This document shows, piece by piece, positions 46,501-55,177 of a DNA stretch of 64,000 nucleotides. Each line of letters starts with the position of its first letter. The stretch's first letter is position 1. Source of the DNA: Caballeronia catudaia (GTDB lineage Bacteria > Pseudomonadota > Gammaproteobacteria > Burkholderiales > Burkholderiaceae); contig NZ_FCOF02000035.1 in NCBI RefSeq assembly GCF_001544755.2, positions 1 through 64,000 of the forward strand, read 5' to 3'. The notes beneath the pieces are model-generated. The model was not told the origin of the DNA. It searched no databases and saw nothing but the letters and a program-made list of their open reading frames with translations. Position numbers and translations under genes: made by a program.

Positions 46501-46591
46501 TATCCAGAACCAACGAATCACATAAAGAAGAAAACTCCCATCAATATGGATCGCCGGCAGCGAAGCCGTGCGCCGGCCATGATCGGTTGCG

Positions 46592-47980
46592 TCACTCCAT
46601 CGCGTGCGCGCCGCCGATAGCCACATCGTCGCGCGACAGCGAAGCCGTCGACGACCAGCGCAGCCACTGGCCGCGCAGCACGAACAACGCGCCGAACGCA
46701 CACGTCGCGAGCACGCCGAACGTCGCGAAACCCATCTGATAGCTGCCGGTGCTTTCCTTGGCGAGGCCCATGATCACCGGCAGATAGAACCCGCCGATGC
46801 CGCCCGCCGCACCGACGATCCCCGACAGCAATCCCGTCTTGCCCTTCCAGCGATGCGGCACGAGCTGGAACGTCGAGCCGTTGCCGAGACCGAACGCGAT
46901 ATACAGGCCGATCAAGATCGCGAGACCGCCCGTGACCGGCGGCATCCAGATCGCGAACGCGAAGTCGCCGATTGCGATCGCGGCGAGCAGCACGAGCAGC
47001 GTACGCACGCCCGTCACGCGATCCGCGACATAACCGCCGAACGGCCGCACGATCGCGCCGAGAAACGCGAGCAGCGACATGAATAGCCCGGCTTCGAGCT
47101 TCGGCATCTGATAGAGCGACGTGAGCAAGAGCGTCACATACGACGACATCCCGACGAACCCGCCGAACGTAATGCTGTAGATCAGCATGATGACCCACGT
47201 GTCGCGCTCGCGGAGCACCGACCGATAGTGCCGCGGCAGCACCGCGATCGCGATGAGCGCGCCGATCACCGGCAAGAGCAGCACGCCGGCCTTGCCGCCG
47301 CCGAACACGCCGCCATGCACCGCGAGTACGAGCACGATCAGACTGACGAGCGTCACCGCGAAGCTCGACAGCGCGCGCAGCGTGCTGCCGGTTTTTTCGC
47401 CCGCATCCGATGCCCACGCATACAGCGCAACCGCCGTGATCGCGAGCAGCGGCAAGGCGGCCGCCGTCGACATCTGCCAGCCGAAGGCATCGGCGAGATG
47501 CGGGAACAGAAAACCATCGAGCACCGCGCCGATGTTGCCGGCCGCGGCGAGACCGAGCACGAGCCCTTGCACTTTCGGCGGATAGTTGCTGCCGGCCATC
47601 GGCAGCGCGACGGCGAAGCTCGCGCCACCCATGCCGAGGAACACGCCGAGCACGAGCAGGAGGGCATAAGACGGCACGCCGGGCAAGAGCGGCAGCACGA
47701 TCGACGGAATCGACGAGAGCACGACGCCCATCAGCGCGACACGCCGCCCATCGGTCGATTGATAGAGATTGCCGAGCGTCACGCGGAGGATGGCCGCGGC
47801 GAGCACCGGCACCGCGACGAGAAAGCCCTGCTGCGCGGCGGACATCGTCACTTCGTGGCCGATGAACGGCGCGAGCGGCCCGTACAGCACCCAGACGGTG
47901 AAACCCGTGTCGAAATAAAGGAAGCAGGCGAGGAGCGAGCGCCAGTTGCCGCTCTTGAGCGATGCGATCAGATTGGACAT
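46592..47980 (-). CDS. MFS nitrate/nitrite transporter, NarK family
   Basis: 462 residues and about 12 membrane segments. GAAGGIGGFYLPVIMG and the earlier GNIGAVLDGFLFPHLA correspond to the Gly-rich nitrate signatures of the NNP family; TVWVLYGPLAPFIG opens TM1. It probably moves nitrate or nitrite across the inner membrane. Start ATG at 47980 fits the family N-terminus. It is divergent from a LysR regulator gene that may control it. Confidence 0.82.
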   Translation of the reverse strand: MSNLIASLKSGNWRSLLACFLYFDTGFTVWVLYGPLAPFIGHEVTMSAAQQGFLVAVPVLAAAILRVTLGNLYQSTDGRRVALMGVVLSSIPSIVLPLLPGVPSYALLLVLGVFLGMGGASFAVALPMAGSNYPPKVQGLVLGLAAAGNIGAVLDGFLFPHLADAFGWQMSTAAALPLLAITAVALYAWASDAGEKTGSTLRALSSFAVTLVSLIVLVLAVHGGVFGGGKAGVLLLPVIGALIAIAVLPRHYRSVLRERDTWVIMLIYSITFGGFVGMSSYVTLLLTSLYQMPKLEAGLFMSLLAFLGAIVRPFGGYVADRVTGVRTLLVLLAAIAIGDFAFAIWMPPVTGGLAILIGLYIAFGLGNGSTFQLVPHRWKGKTGLLSGIVGAAGGIGGFYLPVIMGLAKESTGSYQMGFATFGVLATCAFGALFVLRGQWLRWSSTASLSRDDVAIGGAHAME

Positions 47981-48249
47981 TGCGGATTCCGTATGCGCGC
48001 GTGCCGCCGGATGAGCACGCGACGGCCCCGAAAACTGCAAGCATCATGCCAATCGAATGCCTGTTTCATCGATGCGTCGCGGCGCCGTGCCTGACGGGAT
48101 TCGAGGGCGCGGCGCGCGTCACGTCTTCGCTGCAGAAGCACCGCGTCCGTGCGCCACCGCCTGGCGTTGGTGCGCCGCGCCTTCGCGCGGTTCATGCGCC
48201 CGCTAGAATGCGGTCTTCGCCTTCAACGCGCCCGGCGGCGCCCGTCGAA

Positions 48250-49221
48250 ATGGAACTGAAATGGCTCGAAGACTTCGTCTCGCTCGCGGAGACGCGCAGC
48301 TTTAGCCGCTCCGCCGAACTCAGGCACATCACGCAGCCCGCTTTCTCGCGGCGCATTCAGGCGCTGGAGGCGTGGCTCGGCACGGAGCTCATCGACCGTT
48401 CCGTGTATCCGACGCGGCTCACGCAAGCCGGCAACGTGTTCTACGAGCAGGCGCTCGCGATGCTCTCGCAGTTCCACGAGGCGCGCACGCTGCTGCGCGG
48501 GCAGGGCGGGGTGCCGTCGGCGACAATCGAATTCGCCGTGCCGCATACGCTTTCGCTCACGTACTTTCCGCGCTGGCTCGAACACATCGAGGCGCGGCTC
48601 GGACGCATTCGCACGCGGCTGCGCGCGTTGAACGTACACGATGCGGTGCTCTCGCTCGTCGAAGGCGGCTGCGATCTCGTGATGGGCTATCACCATCCGA
48701 GTCATCCGGTGGCGCTCGATCCCGCGCGCTACGACATGCTCACGCTCGGAATCGAGCCGATCAGCCCGTTCTCGTCGGTCACCAAAGGCGGACGCGCGCG
48801 CTTCACGCTGCCCGCGACGGCCGAATCGCCGGTGCCGTATCTGTCGTACACGCCTAATGCGTATCTCGGCCGCATGACCGAGGTGATCATCGCGACCGCG
48901 CCCACGCGACTCTATCTCGACAAGGTCTATGAAACCGATATGGCCGAGGGTCTGAAAGCGATGGCGCTCGCGGGCCACGGCGTCGCGTTTCTGCCGCACA
49001 GCGCCGTCGAGGACGCGGTGGAAGAAGGGCGGCTCGTTCGCCTCGATCGCGGCACGCGCGGCACGCCCGCCGGCCAGTTCACGCTGACGATGGACATCCG
49101 GCTCTATCGGGACAAACTCGCCGCGACCGGTGAGGAACCGCGTCAGGCGTTGATGCGCGCGCTCTGGAACGCGGTCGGCGAGGAATTGCAGAAGGCATCG
49201 CCGGAAAAGCCCGCCGCGTAA
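48250..49221 (+). CDS. LysR family transcriptional regulator
   Basis: 323 residues. The N-terminal winged HTH (MELKWLEDFVSLAETRSFSRSAELRHITQPAFSRRIQALE) is canonical and the effector domain follows. A TAGAAT -10-like box lies at 48204-48209. It is divergent from narK (270 bp apart) and 108 bp upstream of gdhA in the same direction, so it could regulate either neighbour. The true targets are not decided by the sequence. Confidence 0.88.
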   Translation: MELKWLEDFVSLAETRSFSRSAELRHITQPAFSRRIQALEAWLGTELIDRSVYPTRLTQAGNVFYEQALAMLSQFHEARTLLRGQGGVPSATIEFAVPHTLSLTYFPRWLEHIEARLGRIRTRLRALNVHDAVLSLVEGGCDLVMGYHHPSHPVALDPARYDMLTLGIEPISPFSSVTKGGRARFTLPATAESPVPYLSYTPNAYLGRMTEVIIATAPTRLYLDKVYETDMAEGLKAMALAGHGVAFLPHSAVEDAVEEGRLVRLDRGTRGTPAGQFTLTMDIRLYRDKLAATGEEPRQALMRALWNAVGEELQKASPEKPAA

Positions 49222-49227
49222 GGCTCT

Positions 49228-49250
49228 TTGACGTTATGCAGAAATTGCAT
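49228..49250 (+). promoter_or_regulatory. candidate LysR-type box and -35 upstream of gdhA
   Basis: ATGCA-GAAAT-TGCAT (49236-49250) is a perfect inverted repeat with the T-N11-A form of LysR-binding sites. TTGACG at 49228-49233 could be a -35, though no good -10 follows at the right distance. Confidence 0.45.
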
Positions 49251-49262
49251 GATCGGATAAGG

Positions 49263-49293
49263 AAACGGCATTGGATTTGGAAACGCCGTTTTT
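49263..49293 (+). terminator. hairpin with T tract between the LysR gene and gdhA
   Basis: AAACGGC / GCCGTTT stem with a 15-nt loop followed by two further T residues, 37 bp before the gdhA start. It can act as the terminator of the LysR gene or as an attenuator if transcription of gdhA starts upstream. Confidence 0.5.
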
Positions 49294-49329
49294 CGACAAT
49301 GGGCGAATTCCTTCACCGCTGGAGCCTCA

Positions 49330-50643
49330 ATGTCTGCCTCGAAGCAATCTGTGCAAGCGCCGGACGCAAAACATGCCATTCCGTCGTATCTCCACGCCGA
49401 CGATCTCGGACCTTGGGGAAACTATCTGCAGCAGGTCGATCGCGTCGCCCCGTATCTCGGTTCTCTCTCCCGCTGGCTCGAAACGCTCAAGCGCCCCAAG
49501 CGCATTCTCGTCGTCGATTGCCCGATCGAACTCGATAACGGCACCGTCGCGCACTTCGAAGGCTATCGCGTGCAGCACAATACGTCGCGCGGTCCCGGCA
49601 AGGGCGGCGTGCGTTATCACCAGGAAGTGACGCTCTCCGAAGTGATGGCGCTGTCCGCGTGGATGTCGGTGAAGAACGCGGCCGTCAACGTGCCGTACGG
49701 CGGCGCGAAGGGCGGTATCCGTGTCGATCCGCGCACGCTGTCGCGCGGCGAACTCGAGCGCGTGACGCGTCGCTACACCAGCGAGATCGGCATCATCATC
49801 GGGCCGAACACGGACATTCCCGCGCCGGACGTGAACACGAACGAGCAGATCATGGCGTGGATGATGGACACCTACTCCATGAACCAGGGCCAGACGGCCA
49901 CGGGCGTCGTCACCGGCAAGCCGATTTCGCTGGGCGGCTCGCTCGGCCGCAAGGAAGCGACGGGACGCGGCGTGTTCGTCGTCGGCACGGAAGCGGCGCG
50001 GCGCATCGGCGTGGAGATCGAAGGCGCGCGCATCGCGGTGCAGGGCTTCGGCAACGTCGGCGGCATCGCGGCGAAGCTGTTCCAGGAAGCGGGCGCGAAG
50101 GTCATCGCCGTGCAGGATCACACGGGCACGATCCACAACTCGAAGGGCATCGACACCATCGCGCTGCTCGATCACGTCGCGAAGAACGGCGGCGTGGGCG
50201 GCTTCGCGGGCGCGGACCCGGTGCAGGCGGACGAGTTCTGGATGATCGAAAGCGACATCCTGATTCCGGCCGCGCTGGAAAATCAGATTACCGAGAAGAA
50301 CGCAGGGAAGATTCGCACGAAGATCGTCGTCGAAGGCGCGAACGGTCCGACCACGACCGCGGCGGACGACATCCTGACCGACAAGGGCGTCCTCGTCATT
50401 CCCGACGTGATCGCGAATGCGGGCGGCGTGACCGTGTCGTACTTTGAATGGGTGCAGGACTTCTCCAGCTTCTTCTGGACCGAGGACGAGATCAATCAGC
50501 GTCTCGAGCGCGTGATGCGCGAAGCGTTCGCCGGCGTGTGGCAGGTCGCGAGCGAGCACAAGGTGTCGGTGCGCACGGCTGCGTTCATCGTCGCGTGTAC
50601 GCGGATTCTGCAGGCGCGCGAAATGCGCGGCCTGTATCCCTGA
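49330..50643 (+). CDS. gdhA: glutamate dehydrogenase (Glu/Leu/Phe/Val family)
   Basis: 437 residues. GPGKGGVRYH and VPYGGAKGGIRVDP carry the substrate and catalytic lysines, and the Rossmann motif GFGNVGGIAAKLF binds the nucleotide. The length and motifs fit hexameric glutamate dehydrogenase, interconverting glutamate and 2-oxoglutarate plus ammonia. The following genes encode a glutamate/aspartate ABC transporter, suggesting glutamate uptake and deamination act together. Confidence 0.92.
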   Translation: MSASKQSVQAPDAKHAIPSYLHADDLGPWGNYLQQVDRVAPYLGSLSRWLETLKRPKRILVVDCPIELDNGTVAHFEGYRVQHNTSRGPGKGGVRYHQEVTLSEVMALSAWMSVKNAAVNVPYGGAKGGIRVDPRTLSRGELERVTRRYTSEIGIIIGPNTDIPAPDVNTNEQIMAWMMDTYSMNQGQTATGVVTGKPISLGGSLGRKEATGRGVFVVGTEAARRIGVEIEGARIAVQGFGNVGGIAAKLFQEAGAKVIAVQDHTGTIHNSKGIDTIALLDHVAKNGGVGGFAGADPVQADEFWMIESDILIPAALENQITEKNAGKIRTKIVVEGANGPTTTAADDILTDKGVLVIPDVIANAGGVTVSYFEWVQDFSSFFWTEDEINQRLERVMREAFAGVWQVASEHKVSVRTAAFIVACTRILQAREMRGLYP

Positions 50644-50709
50644 TCCGATGCGCTTCAGTGCGCTTCCGGCGAGCGGTCCGCGATCAGCGGATCGCCATTG
50701 CGCCCCTTA

Positions 50710-50749
50710 AAATGCGGGCGGCATTTCCTCGGGAATGCCGCCCGCATTT
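50710..50749. terminator. very strong hairpin downstream of gdhA
   Basis: Perfect 16-bp stem AAATGCGGGCGGCATT / AATGCCGCCCGCATTT with an 8-nt loop, 67 bp after gdhA. The T tract after the stem is short, so termination may rely on stem strength. The rest of the 298-bp gap to the transporter gene is AT-rich near 50865-50905 and probably holds its promoter. Confidence 0.7.
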
Positions 50750-50941
50750 GCATGAAAACTACAAGTCGGCGGGCTAGCTGTATTCGGTCAAGCATCTGCG
50801 TAAAAACGCCAGTAATATGCGCGCTCGCAGCGAGTTGGCCCGACCGTCTCGGAAATAAGACGACGTGGGTTAACAATCATTCTTTCAGAATAATTACCCT
50901 GCTAAACTTGCCGCGGTTTTTCGCCACAGGAGATCGAACAC

Positions 50942-51835
50942 ATGAAGGTTAAAAAGGCTGCGCTTCTCGTCGCCGCGCTGGGCTTCATCGCAACGAGCGC
51001 TTACGCTCAGGACGCCGGCACGCTCAAGAAAATCAAGGACACGGGTGTGATCTCGCTGGGGCATCGCGAATCGTCCATTCCGTTTTCCTACTATGACGAC
51101 AAGCAGAATGTCGTCGGCTACTCGCACGAATTCGCGCTGAAAGTCGTGGAAGCGGTCAAGCAGAAGCTGGGCATGCAGGACCTGAAGGTGAAGCTCACGC
51201 CGATCACCTCGCAAAACCGCATTCCGCTCGTGCAGAACGGCACCGTGGATATCGAGTGCGGCTCGACCACGAACAACGCCGAGCGCCAGCAGCAAGTTTC
51301 CTTCTCGAACACGATCTTCGTGATCGGCACGCGCCTCATGACCAAGAAGGATTCCGGCGTGAAGGACTGGGCCGACCTGAAGGGCAAGACCGTCGTGACG
51401 ACCGCCGGCACCACGTCCGAGCGCCTGCTTCGCAAGATGAATCAGGACAAGAACATGGGCATGAACATCATCAGCGCGAAGGATCACGGCGAGTCGTTCC
51501 TGACGCTGTCGACGGGCCGCGCCGTCGCGTTCATGATGGACGATGCGCTGCTCGCCGGCGAGCGCGCCAAGTCGAACAACCCGAACGATTTCGTGATCGT
51601 GGGTGCGCCGCAATCGCATGAAGCGTACGGCTGCATGATCCGCAAGAACGATCCGGAGTTCAAGAAGGTCGTCGACGACGCGATCGCCAAGGTCGAAACG
51701 TCCGGCGATGCGGCCAAGATCTACAAGAAGTGGTTCGAAAGCCCGATCCCGCCGAAGGGTCTCAACCTCAACTTCCCTGAAAGTGACGACATGAAGGCTC
51801 TCTACAAGAGCCCGAATGACAAGGCAATCGACTAA
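50942..51835 (+). CDS. gltI: glutamate/aspartate ABC transporter, substrate-binding protein
   Basis: 297 residues with a Sec signal peptide (MKVKKAALLVAALGFIATSAYAQ, cleavage after Ala-Tyr-Ala). The mature protein is a class-3 periplasmic binding protein: ISLGHRESSIPFSYYDDKQNVVGYSHE, GTVDIECGSTTNNAERQQQVSFSNT and DWADLKGKTVVTTAGTTSERLL are typical of the GltI family. It delivers glutamate and aspartate to the GltJKL transporter encoded next. Confidence 0.92.
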   Translation: MKVKKAALLVAALGFIATSAYAQDAGTLKKIKDTGVISLGHRESSIPFSYYDDKQNVVGYSHEFALKVVEAVKQKLGMQDLKVKLTPITSQNRIPLVQNGTVDIECGSTTNNAERQQQVSFSNTIFVIGTRLMTKKDSGVKDWADLKGKTVVTTAGTTSERLLRKMNQDKNMGMNIISAKDHGESFLTLSTGRAVAFMMDDALLAGERAKSNNPNDFVIVGAPQSHEAYGCMIRKNDPEFKKVVDDAIAKVETSGDAAKIYKKWFESPIPPKGLNLNFPESDDMKALYKSPNDKAID

Positions 51836-51858
51836 CCGGTTCGGATAATCGAACAGAC

Positions 51859-51893
51859 GAAACGGAAGGAGCTTGCTTCTTCCGTTTCTTTTT
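51859..51893 (+). terminator. attenuating terminator between gltI and gltJ
   Basis: Perfect 10-bp stem GAAACGGAAG / CTTCCGTTTC with a 10-nt loop, followed by five T residues, inside the 69-bp gap before gltJ. Partial readthrough would keep permease and ATPase levels below the periplasmic binding protein. Confidence 0.82.
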
Positions 51894-51904
51894 GGAGTGA
51901 GTCC

Positions 51905-52645
51905 ATGTCTTATCACTGGAACTGGGGCATATTGCTGAGTCCGGTTTCGACCGGCGAGCCCACCACGTATCTCGGCTGGCTGATCTCCGGCTTCTGGGTG
52001 ACGATTACCGTGTCGCTCGCGGCCTGGGTGATCGCGCTCGTGGTCGGCTCGTTGTTCGGCATCTTGCGCACGGTCCCGAATCGCACGCTGGCGGGCATCG
52101 GCACCGTCTACGTCGCGATCTTCCGTAACATCCCGCTGATCGTGCAGTTCTTCGTCTGGTATCTCGTGATACCGGAGCTGCTGCCGCCTTCCATCGGCAA
52201 CTGGTTCAAGCAACTGCCGCCTGGCGCGCAGTTCTTTTCATCGTCGATCATCTGTCTCGGGCTCTTCACCGGCGCGCGCGTGTGCGAGCAGGTGCGCTCG
52301 GGCATCAACGCGCTGCCGCGCGGACAGCGCAACGCGGGCCTCGCGATGGGCTTCACGCAATGGCAGACATATCGCTACGTGCTGATGCCGGTCGCGTACC
52401 GCATCATCGTGCCGCCGCTCACGTCGGAATTCCTCAACGTGTTCAAGAACTCGGCGGTGGCGTCGACCATCGGTCTGCTGGATTTGTCCGCGCAGGCGCG
52501 ACAGCTCGTCGACTACACGGCGCAGACGTATGAATCGTTCATCGCGGTGACGCTCGCGTACATGCTCATCAACCTTGTCGTGATGACGTTGATGCGCTGG
52601 CTCGAAGCGAAGACGCGGCTGCCTGGCTACATCGGAGGCAAGTAA
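51905..52645 (+). CDS. gltJ: glutamate/aspartate ABC transporter permease
   Basis: 246 residues, HisM/GlnP-type permease with about five membrane segments and the EAA loop region QVRSGINALPRGQRNAGLAMGFTQWQTYRYVLMPVAYRI. First permease subunit of the transporter; GGAGTGAG precedes the ATG. Its stop overlaps the start of gltK (TAATG). Confidence 0.92.
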   Translation: MSYHWNWGILLSPVSTGEPTTYLGWLISGFWVTITVSLAAWVIALVVGSLFGILRTVPNRTLAGIGTVYVAIFRNIPLIVQFFVWYLVIPELLPPSIGNWFKQLPPGAQFFSSSIICLGLFTGARVCEQVRSGINALPRGQRNAGLAMGFTQWQTYRYVLMPVAYRIIVPPLTSEFLNVFKNSAVASTIGLLDLSAQARQLVDYTAQTYESFIAVTLAYMLINLVVMTLMRWLEAKTRLPGYIGGK

Positions 52646-53322
52646 TGCATCAGTTCAACTGGAGTGACGTGCTTGCGCAGTGGCCCACGCTGATGACGGG
52701 CGCGAAGATCACGCTGCAGATCACCTTGCTGGCGATCGTGATCGGCATCGTCTGGGGCACGGTGCTCGCGCTGTTTCGCCTGTCGGGCGTCAAGCCGCTG
52801 CAATGGTTCGCGAGCGCGTACGTCACGCTGTTCCGCTCGATTCCGCTCGTGATGGTGCTGCTGTGGTTCTTCCTGATCGTGCCGCAGTTGTTGCAGAACG
52901 TGCTCGGGCTGTCGGCGGACATCGACATTCGTCTTGCCTCGGCGATGGTCGCGTTCTCGCTCTTCGAAGCTGCGTACTATTCGGAAATCATCCGCGCCGG
53001 CATTCAGGCGGTGCCGCGCGGCCAAGTCAACGCGGCGTTCGCGCTCGGCATGACCTATGGCCAGGCGATGAAACTCGTCGTGCTGCCGCAGGCGTTCCGC
53101 GCAATGGTGCCGCTTCTGCTCACGCAGGCCATCGTGCTCTTTCAGGATACGTCGCTCGTGTACGTCATTAGCCTCGCGGACTTCTTCCGCACGGCGACGA
53201 ACATCGGGGACCGCGACGGCACGTCCGTCGAAATGATCCTGTTCGCGGGCGCATGCTATTTCGTGATCTGCGTGGTGGCGTCGGCCCTCGTCAAAAGTCT
53301 TCAGAAAAAGGTCGCAAGATGA
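52645..53322 (+). CDS. gltK: glutamate/aspartate ABC transporter permease
   Basis: 225 residues, second permease subunit. The EAA loop is EIIRAGIQAVPRGQVNAAFALGMTYGQAMKLVVLPQAFRAMVP, and ITLLAIVIGIVWGTVLALFRL is one of about five membrane spans. It overlaps gltJ by one base and gltL by four (ATGA), so the three are translationally coupled. Confidence 0.92.
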   Translation: MHQFNWSDVLAQWPTLMTGAKITLQITLLAIVIGIVWGTVLALFRLSGVKPLQWFASAYVTLFRSIPLVMVLLWFFLIVPQLLQNVLGLSADIDIRLASAMVAFSLFEAAYYSEIIRAGIQAVPRGQVNAAFALGMTYGQAMKLVVLPQAFRAMVPLLLTQAIVLFQDTSLVYVISLADFFRTATNIGDRDGTSVEMILFAGACYFVICVVASALVKSLQKKVAR

Positions 53323-54044
53323 TCTCTATCAAGAATGTTTCCAAGTGGTACGGGCAGTTCCAGGTGCTCACGGACTGCACGACCGAAGTGAAGAAGGGCG
53401 AGGTCGTCGTGGTGTGCGGCCCGTCGGGTTCGGGCAAGTCGACGCTCATCAAGACCGTGAACGGCCTCGAGCCGTTCCAGAAGGGCGAGATCACGATCAA
53501 CGGCCAGTCGCTCACGGATAAGAAGACGAATCTGTCGAAGCTGCGTTCGAAGGTCGGCATGGTGTTTCAGCACTTCGAGCTGTTTCCGCATCTGACGATC
53601 ACGCAGAACCTGACGCTCGCGCAGATCAAGGTCCTCGGCCGCTCGAACGACGAAGCGGCGCAGAAGGGCATGAAGCTGCTGGATCGCGTCGGCCTGCGCG
53701 CGCATGCGGACAAGTTTCCGGGCCAGCTTTCGGGCGGTCAGCAGCAGCGCGTGGCGATTGCGCGCGCGCTGTCGATGGACCCGATCGCGATGCTCTTCGA
53801 CGAGCCCACTTCCGCGCTCGATCCCGAGATGATCAACGAAGTGCTCGACGTGATGGTCGAACTCGCGCAGGAAGGCATGACCATGATGTGCGTGACGCAC
53901 GAAATGGGCTTCGCTAAGAAGGTGGCGAACCGCGTGATCTTCATGGATCGCGGGCTCATCGTGGAAGATGATCAGAAGGACGCGTTCTTTGCGAATCCGA
54001 AGTCGGATCGCGCGAAGGATTTTCTGGCGAAGATTTTGCACTGA
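53319..54044 (+). CDS. gltL: glutamate/aspartate ABC transporter ATP-binding protein
   Basis: 241 residues with Walker A GPSGSGKST, signature LSGGQQQR, Walker B AMLFDEP and H-loop CVTHEM, the canonical GlnQ/GltL polar amino acid ATPase. Start ATG at 53319 overlaps the gltK stop. It is the last gene of the operon and an intrinsic terminator follows 17 bp later. Confidence 0.93.
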   Translation: MISIKNVSKWYGQFQVLTDCTTEVKKGEVVVVCGPSGSGKSTLIKTVNGLEPFQKGEITINGQSLTDKKTNLSKLRSKVGMVFQHFELFPHLTITQNLTLAQIKVLGRSNDEAAQKGMKLLDRVGLRAHADKFPGQLSGGQQQRVAIARALSMDPIAMLFDEPTSALDPEMINEVLDVMVELAQEGMTMMCVTHEMGFAKKVANRVIFMDRGLIVEDDQKDAFFANPKSDRAKDFLAKILH

Positions 54045-54061
54045 CCTCGTCTTCGAAGAAG

Positions 54062-54096
54062 AAAACGGCGCTTCCGAAAAAGAAGCGCCGTTTTTT
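54062..54096. terminator. intrinsic terminator after gltL, shared with the convergent gene
   Basis: AAAACGGCGCTTC / GAAGCGCCGTTTT stem with a 7-nt loop and a run of six T. The A tract on the other side lets it serve the convergent amidotransferase gene too, whose stop codon overlaps its end. Confidence 0.88.
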
Positions 54097-54997
54097 ATTC
54101 GATTCCGAGTTCGCTTTCCACCGCCGCCGTCGTGCGGATCTCGTCGATTTTCAGCGCCGACCCGACACAAGCCTTCGCGAGCGGCACCGCCGCCTTCTTC
54201 GCGACTTCCTCCGGCACCGGAATGTTCACCGAGCGCGCGAGGTCGCCGCCCTGGAACATCGCGAGATCGCCGGGCGCGAAGCGCGTCCAGATTTCATTGT
54301 CGGTGAGCGGCGACGTGGCGATCACGGCGACGCGGTCCTCCGGCGTCGTGTACTTGGCGAAGTCGATCGACATGTCCGCGTCGATCAGATGCGCCGTCGA
54401 GAACGGCCAGCTCCGCACCAGATAGTACAAATGCGTCGAGCAGTGCGAGAAGAGCGCCTGACCGTTCGACATCAGGAAGTTGAATACGCCGTGTTGCGTG
54501 ATGCCGCGCGTAAGGTCGGTGAGCGCGTCGAAGAGCTCGTCGAGCGGCGGCTGCGAGCACGGAAACGCGCTGCGCAAGCCCTGCAGCAGCGCGCAGAACG
54601 CGAGCTCGCTGTCCGTCGTACCGACCGGCTGATACACGCCCGTCAATTCCGGCGAATGCCCGACCAGATCGCCGTTGTGCGCGAAAATCCAGTGGCGTCC
54701 CCACAGCTCGCGCATGAACGGATGGCAGTTTTCGAGCAGGATGTGCCCCTGCGTCGCCTTGCGGATATGCGCGATCGTGTTCTTCGATTTGATCGGATAG
54801 CGCTTCACCATGTCCGCGAGCGGCGAGCTGGCGGAAGACTGATGATCGATGAAAAGCCGGCAGGCCTTGTCTTCGAAGAACGCGATGCCCCAGCCGTCCG
54901 CGTGATGATCCGTCACTCCGCCGCGCGCCGCGAATCCGGTGAACGAGAAGGTCACGTCCGTGGGTGCGGCGCAGTTCATTCCGAGAAGTTGGCACAT
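54095..54997 (-). CDS. class II glutamine amidotransferase (YafJ-like)
   Basis: 300 residues. Cys2 directly after the initiator Met is the N-terminal nucleophile of class II amidotransferases; DHHADGWGIAFFED, HIRKATQGHI and IFAHNGDL complete the glutaminase site. No synthase domain is attached, as in YafJ/EgtC-like proteins, so the acceptor is unknown. It is convergent with the glt operon and divergent from pyrC. Confidence 0.88.
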   Translation of the reverse strand: MCQLLGMNCAAPTDVTFSFTGFAARGGVTDHHADGWGIAFFEDKACRLFIDHQSSASSPLADMVKRYPIKSKNTIAHIRKATQGHILLENCHPFMRELWGRHWIFAHNGDLVGHSPELTGVYQPVGTTDSELAFCALLQGLRSAFPCSQPPLDELFDALTDLTRGITQHGVFNFLMSNGQALFSHCSTHLYYLVRSWPFSTAHLIDADMSIDFAKYTTPEDRVAVIATSPLTDNEIWTRFAPGDLAMFQGGDLARSVNIPVPEEVAKKAAVPLAKACVGSALKIDEIRTTAAVESELGIE

Positions 54998-55068
54998 GAT
55001 GCTGGGGCGGGCGGCTTATGGCCTGGTTGTTACAATACGTCCGACAAGCATAGCACCGAGGCTGAAGC

Positions 55069-55139
55069 GAAAAAATCGCGCGAGCGCTCGCCAGCGCACG
55101 CGTTGTGGATTTTCCACGGCGATTTTTTCCAGTCTCCGC
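55069..55139 (+). promoter_or_regulatory. long stem-loop in the pyrC leader
   Basis: GAAAAAATCGC (55069-55079) pairs perfectly with GCGATTTTTTC (55129-55139), enclosing 49 nt that contain further GC-rich self-complementarity. The 3' arm includes six T residues, so it can also look like an intrinsic terminator arm. A TACAAT -10-like box lies at 55031-55036, placing the structure early in the transcript and 38 bp before the start codon. Confidence 0.55.
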
Positions 55140-55177
55140 GTGAACGTGCGCCTTCCAACGTCTCCCGTCACTTCGCC

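Noticed and set aside
46518..48047. A 509-codon minus-strand frame overlapping narK
   Set aside because: It is a shifted reading of narK without membrane segments; the narK frame has the transporter motifs.
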